Assembly: GCA_002102825.1 (NCBI GenBank)
Contig: DABJ01000046.1
Location: forward strand, 1 to 10,707
Reading direction: 5' to 3'
Length of the DNA: 10,707 nt
Origin: Candidatus Gastranaerophilales bacterium HUM_12
GTDB lineage: Bacteria > Cyanobacteriota > Vampirovibrionia > Gastranaerophilales > Gastranaerophilaceae
Under the pieces are notes generated by a model, which was not told the origin of the DNA, did not search any database, and was given only the letters and a program-made list of their open reading frames with translations. Each line of letters starts with the position of its first letter. The first letter of the stretch is position 1. Shown piece after piece: positions 4,752 through 10,707 of this stretch. The position numbers and the translations under genes were made by a program.

Positions 4752-6071
4752 TTGGTAGAAAGATATTATATAAAAGGCGGTACCCCATTAAAAGGTGAAG
4801 TATCAATTGGCGGAGCTAAAAATTCAGTTCTAAAATTGATGGCTGCAGCTTTACTCGCAAAAGGTGAATCAAAGATTTATAATGTACCTGATTTGACAGA
4901 TGTAGATATTATGCTCAGCGTAATTGAGCAATTGGGTGCAAAAACACAATATGATAAAAAAGAAAAATCAGTAAAAATTGATGCATCAAACTTAACAAGT
5001 GTTACAGCGACTTATGAACTTGTAAGTAAAATGAGAGCATCATTTATTGTTTTAGGTGCATTAGTTTCAAGATGTAAGGAAGCAAAAGTTGCATTACCGG
5101 GTGGTTGTGCAATTGGTGAAAGAAGAGTTGATTTTCATATCCGTGGTCTTGAAGCTTTGGGAGCAAAAATCAAAATTGAAAACGGTTATGTTCATGCAAA
5201 AGCTCCAAAACTTGTTGGTGCTGAGGTTTGTTTAGACTTGCCATCTGTTGGTGCAACAGAAAATATTATGTTAGCATCAGTTTTGGCTGAGGGTTCTTCA
5301 AGAATTCAAAATGCTGCACAAGAGCCGGAAATTGTTGATTTGGCAAATTTCTTGAACACAATGGGTGCTGATATTCAAGGTGCTGGTACTTCTGAAATTG
5401 TTATCAATGGTGTTAAACAAAGTGATTTACACCCGATTGAATACACAACAATTCCTGATAGAATTGAAGCAGGTACTTATATGACAGCAATTATTGCGAC
5501 TAAAGGTAAAGGTATTATTAAAAATATATATCCTGCACATTTGACATTCTTTACTGATAAATTGTTAAAAATGGGTGCAAATATTAAACTTCTGGATCCA
5601 ACATCTATGGAAGTTAGCTGTAAAAACAGATTGAATTCAATTAATTTTGTAACTCAACCTTACCCGGGATTTCCTACAGATTTGCAGTCTATGGCAATGA
5701 CTCTTTTAACAACTGCAAACGGTGTTGGTATTATCACAGAAAGTTTGTACGAAAACAGATTTATGCAAGTTCCTGATTTGAACAGAATGGGTGCAGATAT
5801 TCACCAAGACAGAAATCACGCAATAGTTAAAGGTGTTAAAAAATTAACCGGTGCAACATTAACCGCAAGTGATTTGAGAGCCGGTGCTTCGTTAGTTGTT
5901 GCTGCTTTAATGGCTGACGGTAATTCTATTGTCGAAAAACTACATCATATAGATAGAGGATACGAAAATTTTGAAACTAAGCTAAGATTGTTAGGAGGGA
6001 AAATTGAACGTAGAGATGATGATTCCCAAATTAACCTAACGGAGGGTACACATAATGAGTCCTACTTATAA
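4752..6071 (+). CDS. murA: UDP-N-acetylglucosamine 1-carboxyvinyltransferase (MurA)
   Basis: MurA transfers enolpyruvate from phosphoenolpyruvate to UDP-GlcNAc, the first committed step of peptidoglycan precursor synthesis in the cytoplasm and the target of fosfomycin. The chosen product is 439 residues (E. coli 419). It shows SIGGAKN with Lys23-Asn24 of the active site, KMRASF with Arg95, and PGGCAIGERRVDFHIRG with the catalytic, fosfomycin-reactive Cys119. It also has GFPTDLQS with the catalytic Asp, and DLRAGASLVVAAL near the C-terminus. The cysteine predicts fosfomycin sensitivity at the target. I chose the TTG at 4752 because GGAGG (4742-4746) sits 5 bases before it and MVERYYIKGG is the usual MurA N-terminus. 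An ATG at 4725 would add nine residues but has no ribosome site. The stop overlaps the next gene by 17 bases, so the two are probably co-translated. Confidence 0.96.
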   Translation: MVERYYIKGGTPLKGEVSIGGAKNSVLKLMAAALLAKGESKIYNVPDLTDVDIMLSVIEQLGAKTQYDKKEKSVKIDASNLTSVTATYELVSKMRASFIVLGALVSRCKEAKVALPGGCAIGERRVDFHIRGLEALGAKIKIENGYVHAKAPKLVGAEVCLDLPSVGATENIMLASVLAEGSSRIQNAAQEPEIVDLANFLNTMGADIQGAGTSEIVINGVKQSDLHPIEYTTIPDRIEAGTYMTAIIATKGKGIIKNIYPAHLTFFTDKLLKMGANIKLLDPTSMEVSCKNRLNSINFVTQPYPGFPTDLQSMAMTLLTTANGVGIITESLYENRFMQVPDLNRMGADIHQDRNHAIVKGVKKLTGATLTASDLRAGASLVVAALMADGNSIVEKLHHIDRGYENFETKLRLLGGKIERRDDDSQINLTEGTHNESYL

Positions 6072-6393
6072 ACGTTGGTATGATCATGACCCATTATTAT
6101 TAGAAGTAATTGAACTTTTAAGAAATTATCAAACTGAATTACATGCTCAGGCTGAAATTTTCTTAAAGAAAATTGAAGAAAAAGTTTCAAAAGAAACAAT
6201 AGATAAATTTTACGCAATGGTAAAACCGGTGAATGCAAATAACCGTTGGTATGATAAAGACCCTGTTATTTCCAGAACAGTTGAAATTTTAAGAATTGTT
6301 CCGCCGGAAGCTCAAAGAATTTGTGCTCAGAATTTTATTAGAACATTAAAAGAAATGGGCATAAATTATGAAAGCCAGAATGTAAAAATTTAA
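6055..6393 (+). CDS. Tandem RWYD-x-DP repeat protein of unknown function, coupled to murA
   Basis: I cannot assign a function. The 112-residue protein consists of two copies of one helical motif. Copy 1 is at residues 6-42, opening RWYDHDP at 7-13; copy 2 is at 63-100, opening RWYDKDP at 64-70. Shared positions at an offset of 57 include RWYD, DP, Glu20/Glu77, Leu-Arg 22-23/79-80 and Glu28/Glu85. A one-residue gap then aligns Ala33/Ala91 and Phe36/Phe94. No signal peptide, membrane segment or catalytic motif is seen; the copies are probably helix pairs and may bind a partner protein. The ATG lies 9 bases after GGAGG (6041-6045) and inside the murA 3' end (17-base overlap), so its amount should track MurA. 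A terminator follows. A role linked to MurA or cell-wall synthesis is only an inference from coupling. Confidence 0.85.
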   Translation: MSPTYKRWYDHDPLLLEVIELLRNYQTELHAQAEIFLKKIEEKVSKETIDKFYAMVKPVNANNRWYDKDPVISRTVEILRIVPPEAQRICAQNFIRTLKEMGINYESQNVKI

Positions 6394-6415
6394 GTAAAAG
6401 GTTAGATTGTAGTAG

Positions 6416-6449
6416 AAGAACTCTTAGCAAATAAGGGTTCTTTTTTTTT
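6416..6449 (+). terminator. Intrinsic terminator of the murA operon
   Basis: AAGAACTCTTA (6416-6426) pairs with TAAGGGTTCTT (6432-6442) through an 11-base stem with one T-G wobble and a 5-base GCAAA loop. The right arm runs directly into a T tract to 6449, followed by further T-rich sequence to 6460. It lies 22 bases after the stop of the repeat-protein gene. Confidence 0.92.
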
Positions 6450-6463
6450 ATATTTTTTTTCAT

Positions 6464-6504
6464 AAAAAAAAGACTCTCTGAAAAATATTCGAAGAGTCTT
6501 TTTT
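6464..6504 (-). terminator. Intrinsic terminator of the mfd-parvulin operon (bidirectional)
   Basis: AAAAAAGACTCT (6466-6477) and AGAGTCTTTTTT (6493-6504) form a perfect 12-base stem around a 15-base loop. Read leftward it ends in a T run 18 bases after the parvulin gene's stop at 6522. The mirror A/T arms mean it can also stop rightward transcripts that pass the murA terminator, giving a double barrier between converging operons. Confidence 0.88.
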
Positions 6505-6521
6505 AAATTTAATTATAAAAA

Positions 6522-7658
6522 CTATTTAGTTTTTTTATCTTTTTTGAGTTTATCAGCTGCTCCATTTGAAATATCATTTACTTGTTTATGCAATTTTTTG
6601 CTGATTGTTTCCGGATTGTATCTGTCGTCCAAGAATTCAATTTTTGATTTTTTCTTAGCTGCTTCTGTCAAATTATCAAGAGCTTTAATTTGTTGTTCAT
6701 TTGTTAAATAATCTTTGATATCAGATTTAACTTTTTCATAAGGCATAACACCTGCTGCACGTCTGTCTGTAACAAAGATAATGTGGTAACCGAATTGAGT
6801 TTTAACAACGTTAGAAACTGTATTTGGTTTTGCTTCGAAAGCTGCTTTTGCAAATTCAGGAACCATTCTGTCTTTAGCAAAGAAACCCAAATCTCCGCCT
6901 TGTTTTGCAGATTCTGTATCTTCTGAATATTTTTTAGCATAAGCTGGGAATTTAGAACTATCAGCTTGTAATTCTTTAGCTAACTTTTCAGCTTCAGCTT
7001 TTTTGTCTGCCATAACTTTTTCTACTTGAGCTTTAAGTTCATCATCGCTCAATTTCTTTTTAGATTTTGTTGTAATTTCTTCCATAATTTGATTTGGATT
7101 TGCTGCAATCAAAATATGAGAAGCTCTTACTTGTTCATTATGTTTGAACTTATCAAGGTTTTTGTTGTAGAAGTTTTTGCAATCTGCATCTGAAATTTTT
7201 ATTTTTCCTGCAGAATTAGCTAATTTTTGCATTTTTACTTGGTTTTTTACATCTGTTTTGAATTCACCAACTGAAACATCATTTTGTTTCAAAACTTGCA
7301 TCAATTGATCTCTTCCACCCATTTTGTCCATGATTTTTTTGATAGCTTGGTCAACATCTTTGTTTGAAACTTTGATACCTCTAGCTTTTGCTTCTTGGTT
7401 AAGAATTTCTTGAATAATCAATTGGTTGATAACTCTTTGTTCTGTCATCAAATATAAGAAACCATCTTTGTTTCCTTTCATATCGCCCATTTTTGCAAAA
7501 GGAGATTGTGCTATTTGTTTATCCATCAATTTGTCATAATCACCTTGTGTGATTGCATTGTCATTAATTTTGATAATTGCTTTTTGATCTTTAATTCCGC
7601 AACCGGTAAATAGTAATGCTGATAAAAGCATAGTTGCCATTATTTTTGAAGCTTTCAT
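6522..7658 (-). CDS. Lipoprotein parvulin-type peptidyl-prolyl cis-trans isomerase (PrsA/SurA class)
   Basis: This 378-residue foldase is predicted to be anchored to the membrane outside the cytoplasm. A lipoprotein signal (MKASKIMATMLLSALLFTGC) places the lipid-modified Cys at 20. A SurA_N/trigger-factor-like helical chaperone region spans about 30-170. The parvulin (PPIC) domain spans about 175-300, with VRASHILI (177-184), GGDLGFF (254-260), MVPEFAKAAF (265-274) and TQFGYHII (287-294). Between ASHIL and the next domain helix lies a charged, helical extension of about 35 residues, longer than usual in parvulins. The Lys-rich tail may be flexible. It should isomerise prolyl bonds and help exported proteins fold. 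The ATG at 7656-7658 has GGAG at 7667-7670, 8 bases upstream, and gives a clean signal peptide. An ATG at 7688 lies inside mfd and would spoil it. The gene follows mfd by 19 bases. Confidence 0.93.
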   Translation of the reverse strand: MKASKIMATMLLSALLFTGCGIKDQKAIIKINDNAITQGDYDKLMDKQIAQSPFAKMGDMKGNKDGFLYLMTEQRVINQLIIQEILNQEAKARGIKVSNKDVDQAIKKIMDKMGGRDQLMQVLKQNDVSVGEFKTDVKNQVKMQKLANSAGKIKISDADCKNFYNKNLDKFKHNEQVRASHILIAANPNQIMEEITTKSKKKLSDDELKAQVEKVMADKKAEAEKLAKELQADSSKFPAYAKKYSEDTESAKQGGDLGFFAKDRMVPEFAKAAFEAKPNTVSNVVKTQFGYHIIFVTDRRAAGVMPYEKVKSDIKDYLTNEQQIKALDNLTEAAKKKSKIEFLDDRYNPETISKKLHKQVNDISNGAADKLKKDKKTK

Positions 7659-7677
7659 TGAAATCTCTCCTCTTTCA

Positions 7678-10600
7678 CTAATATTCATAACTAACCTTGT
7701 GTATATAATAAAACAAATCCGTTAAAAAGTTAAATACTTCATTAAAATTTACATACGAAGTGTTTAAAATTAAGATAGAAGTGCCTTCTTGGCATGATGT
7801 TGGTGCGATTGTGAATTTGATTTTTTTAGAAAGATTTAGTGGTAAAACTTTTTGTACCAAATTCCACTCTGCTTTTGAATATGGAGTGTAAATTCTAATA
7901 GTATTTCCTGCTTCTCGAATTGCAGTAATTTTAATTTCTGTAGCAGAAAGTCTTAATCTTATTAGTTTAATAAGATTTTCGACGCATTCCGGAGGTTTTG
8001 CAAATCTGTCTTGCCATTCTTCGACAATGTAATCAAGTTCTGTAGAACTTTTAACGTCAGCCAAACGTTTGTATTCAATCATTTTCTGGTCAGTTGAACC
8101 TACCCACTCATCAGGAATATATGCTGTTACGTTTATATCTACGATTGTTGGATTTGTTTTTTCAACTTTTTCTCCTTGAAGTTCTTGAACAGTTTCTTCT
8201 AAAAGTTCGCAATAGGTGTCAAAACCGACATTTATCATGTGTCCGTGTTGTTTTGTTCCTAGTATATTTCCAACTCCTCTAATTTCAACATCTCGAAGTG
8301 CAATTTGATAACCACTGCCAAGTGTTGTAAATTCTTTAATAGCTTTCAATCTGTGCATTGCTTCTTTAGTAATTTCTTTACTTTTTTTGTAGAAACAATA
8401 GCAATAAGCTTGTCTTTGTGATCTTCCGACACGTCCTCTGAGTTGATAAAGTTGAGCAAGTCCAAACCTATCTGCATCATGAATAATCATTGTGTTTGCG
8501 TTTGGAATATCAATACCATTTTCAATAATTGTTGTTGCAAGTAAGATATCGTATTCTTGATTTGCAAAATCAACAATAACTTCTTCTAATTCTTTTTCGT
8601 CCATTTGTCCATGTCCAATTGCAATTCTGGCATTTGGTACAATTTTTTGTAATTGATTTTTGAATTCTTGTATTGTTTCAACTCGGTTATATAAATAAAA
8701 AACTTGTCCCTCTCTATCCAGTTCATGATTTATGGCATTTTTAACCATTGTTTCATTCCATTCGCCAACATAAGTTTTTATTGGCAAACGGTTTTTAGGA
8801 GGGGTATTAATTATTGACATATCTTTAATTCCTGATAAAGACATGTATAGAGTTCTTGGAATTGGGGTTGCAGACATTGAAAGAATGTCTATATTTTCTC
8901 TCAATTGTTTCAATTTTTCTTTATGTCTAACACCAAATCTATGTTCTTCATCAATTACCAGAAGACCTAAATCTTTGAACTCAATTCCCTCTTGCAAGAG
9001 TCTGTGAGTTCCTACAACAACATCGCATTTCCCTGTCGCAAGATTTTTGATTGTTTCTTTTTGTTCTTTGTGAGTTCTAAATCTTGATAGTAACTCAACA
9101 TCAACACCGAAAGGCTTAAATCTTTCTGAAATTGTTTGATAGTGTTGTAAGGCAAGAATTGTTGTTGGAACTACAACAGCAACTTGTTTACCTGAAGTTA
9201 CGGCTTTGAAAATTGCACGCATAGCAACTTCTGTCTTTCCAAAACCAACATCTCCACAAATAAGTCTATCCATTGGTTGAGAAGATTCCATATCTTTTTT
9301 AACTTGTTCAATTGCTTTTAATTGGTCAGGGGTTTCAACAAATTCAAAAGCTTCTTCCATTTCGATTTGCCAAGTAGTATCCGGCAAAAATTGAATTCCT
9401 TCTTGCATTTTTCGTCTTGCATACAGTCTAAGTAAGTCATAAGCAACAACTTCAACAGCTTTTTTAACTTTTGCTTTAGTATTTTCCCAATCTCGACCAC
9501 CCATTTGGGATAGTTTTGGTTTGACAGAACCCGAACCTCTATATCTGCAAAGCAAATTTATTTGTTCTGCTGGAATATGAAGTCTGTCTTTATTTGCGTA
9601 TTCAATTGTCAGATAATCTTTTAATTGACCATCTATTTCTTGTTTTGAAAGTCCTTTATAGATACCTAAACCGTGAATTGTATGGACAACATACTCTCCA
9701 ACTTTTATGTCATTTATGTTTTCAATATATTCAGGTTTCTCTTTGTAATAAGATTTTTTTGTTGAGGTAATTTCTTTTGAGCGTTTGTTAAAAAGTTCTC
9801 TATCTGTAAATATGATTGTTTTAAAATCTTCTAAAATACAACCCCCGCAGACTATACTGTCAGAGTAATCAATATTGAAAACCTCTTTGTCCGTTAAAAT
9901 TTCTTTTACTCTTTCCGGATAATCAGTTGCCATAATGATTTTGTAGTCAATATGTTCTTTTATAAAAGATGAAATATTCTCAAAATTAGCCTCAAAATTT
10001 CTCAATGGTTGAGCATTGAATTCAATCAAATCACCCATATTTCCATCAATAAAATTGTTAAATCCTATTTTGATAAAATAAGAAGTTTGTCTTAAAAACT
10101 CTTCAAAAGTAAAATGATTTTTTCCCTCAATTTTTCTTATAAGACCTAGTTTTAAATTTTCTTGTAACTGTTTTTCTAAGTTGTCATTTAAAAATTCATA
10201 TTTTGAATAAATTTCTGTTGTTTCATCAAAAACTATTGTGTAATCTTTGAAATAATCTAAAATACCAACTAAATTTTTGTTAAAATAATTTTGGTAAACT
10301 TCAATTCCCTCAAAATAATTTTCTTCCGGAATTTCATCATCATCGAAAGAATTATAATCTTTTTGCTGAAGAGATTTAACCATTTCTTCTTGTGCAGATG
10401 TGATGAATTTATAAATTGGTAAGATTTTTACTTCTTTAATTTTTTCAATAGATTTTTGAGTTTCGTTATCAAAATATCTTATATCTACAACTTCATCACC
10501 CCAAAGTTCAATTCTGACAGGGTTATTGTCAAGAGAAAAAATATCTGCGATATCTCCTCTGATACTAAATTCAGAGATATCATTCACCATTGTTGCTTTT

Positions 10601-10707
10601 TTATATCCTAATGCAACAAGTTTTTTTGATAGTTTTTTTAAATCAATAGTATCACCAATTTTGATTTTTAAGCTATTTTTTTTGAAAAAATCTTCATTTG
10701 GAAACTT
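7678..10707 (-). CDS. mfd: Transcription-repair coupling factor Mfd (N-terminus cut by window edge)
   Basis: Mfd is a DNA translocase that removes RNA polymerase stalled at DNA damage and recruits UvrA for nucleotide excision repair. The frame stays open to the window edge, giving 1009 visible residues against about 1150-1180 in full-length homologues, so roughly 100-150 N-terminal residues are missing. In visible order: the end of the UvrB-like module (FSIRGDIADIF at about 47-57); the CarD-like RNA-polymerase-interaction domain (VGEYVVHTIHGLGIYKG at about 336-352); helicase motif I GDVGFGKT (485-492); DEEH (586-589); SMSATPIPRTLYM; QLRGRVGRSQR; the RDVEIRGVGNILG element of the translocation region; and a C-terminal TRCF domain. 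All ATPase motifs look intact. It is the upstream member of an operon with the lipoprotein parvulin, whose start is 19 bases past the mfd stop. The promoter lies outside the window. Confidence 0.97.
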   Translation of the reverse strand, partial: KFPNEDFFKKNSLKIKIGDTIDLKKLSKKLVALGYKKATMVNDISEFSIRGDIADIFSLDNNPVRIELWGDEVVDIRYFDNETQKSIEKIKEVKILPIYKFITSAQEEMVKSLQQKDYNSFDDDEIPEENYFEGIEVYQNYFNKNLVGILDYFKDYTIVFDETTEIYSKYEFLNDNLEKQLQENLKLGLIRKIEGKNHFTFEEFLRQTSYFIKIGFNNFIDGNMGDLIEFNAQPLRNFEANFENISSFIKEHIDYKIIMATDYPERVKEILTDKEVFNIDYSDSIVCGGCILEDFKTIIFTDRELFNKRSKEITSTKKSYYKEKPEYIENINDIKVGEYVVHTIHGLGIYKGLSKQEIDGQLKDYLTIEYANKDRLHIPAEQINLLCRYRGSGSVKPKLSQMGGRDWENTKAKVKKAVEVVAYDLLRLYARRKMQEGIQFLPDTTWQIEMEEAFEFVETPDQLKAIEQVKKDMESSQPMDRLICGDVGFGKTEVAMRAIFKAVTSGKQVAVVVPTTILALQHYQTISERFKPFGVDVELLSRFRTHKEQKETIKNLATGKCDVVVGTHRLLQEGIEFKDLGLLVIDEEHRFGVRHKEKLKQLRENIDILSMSATPIPRTLYMSLSGIKDMSIINTPPKNRLPIKTYVGEWNETMVKNAINHELDREGQVFYLYNRVETIQEFKNQLQKIVPNARIAIGHGQMDEKELEEVIVDFANQEYDILLATTIIENGIDIPNANTMIIHDADRFGLAQLYQLRGRVGRSQRQAYCYCFYKKSKEITKEAMHRLKAIKEFTTLGSGYQIALRDVEIRGVGNILGTKQHGHMINVGFDTYCELLEETVQELQGEKVEKTNPTIVDINVTAYIPDEWVGSTDQKMIEYKRLADVKSSTELDYIVEEWQDRFAKPPECVENLIKLIRLRLSATEIKITAIREAGNTIRIYTPYSKAEWNLVQKVLPLNLSKKIKFTIAPTSCQEGTSILILNTSYVNFNEVFNFLTDLFYYIHKVSYEY

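Noticed and set aside
6441..6471. Long T and A runs between murA operon and parvulin gene as contingency repeats
   Set aside because: They are the tails of two intrinsic terminators and lie outside coding sequence and promoters.
6704..6940. Minus-strand open frame inside the parvulin gene
   Set aside because: Out-of-frame reading of a gene with clear parvulin motifs; no start signal.
7659..7688. Upstream ATG at 7688 as start of the parvulin gene
   Set aside because: It lies within the mfd coding end, puts ten polar residues before the signal peptide and has a poorer ribosome site than the ATG at 7658.
8094..8282. Plus-strand open frame inside mfd
   Set aside because: Antisense to conserved Mfd sequence; a leucine-rich shadow without a ribosome site.
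9318..9500. Minus-strand open frame inside mfd, out of frame with it
   Set aside because: Lysine/leucine-rich shadow of conserved Mfd sequence.

Overview
The window is AT-rich with tight bacterial gene packing: overlapping stops and starts, clear Shine-Dalgarno (SD) sites and intrinsic terminators. Protein content and composition fit a gut-type low-GC bacterium with a lipoprotein-exporting envelope. My best guess is a Gastranaerophilales/Vampirovibrionia-like lineage, but this is an impression from family resemblance, not something the sequence proves.

The left third (1-3827) is a surface-glycan island. Two family-2 glycosyltransferase (GT2) genes run leftward (one cut by the window edge). 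A compact divergent control region follows, and then a rightward operon: an XRE-type regulator, a GT8 glycosyltransferase, a third GT2 and a left-handed beta-helix acyltransferase. The three GT2 genes are close paralogues. A run of nine G residues lies exactly where the third GT2 frame passes into the acyltransferase frame. With eight G the two would be one 490-residue protein, with nine they are out of frame, and with ten the GT2 stops at once. The acyltransferase has no convincing start of its own. This is the most interesting signal in the window and looks like a contingency (phase-variable) switch on glycan decoration.

The middle (3828-4628) holds two independent single-gene units. One is a 64-residue protein of unknown function with a near-consensus promoter, a strong SD and its own terminator. 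The other is a glyoxalase I (lactoylglutathione lyase) gene, also followed by a terminator.

The right part is housekeeping. murA (first step of peptidoglycan precursor synthesis) has its own promoter, probably starts at TTG, and overlaps a small gene for a protein built of two RWYD-x-DP repeats. Two terminators then separate this from a leftward operon of mfd (transcription-repair coupling factor, cut by the right edge) followed 19 bp later by a lipoprotein parvulin-type peptidyl-prolyl isomerase of the PrsA/SurA class.

No tRNA, rRNA, CRISPR array, transposase or integrase was seen, and no gene-free stretch exceeds about 170 bases.
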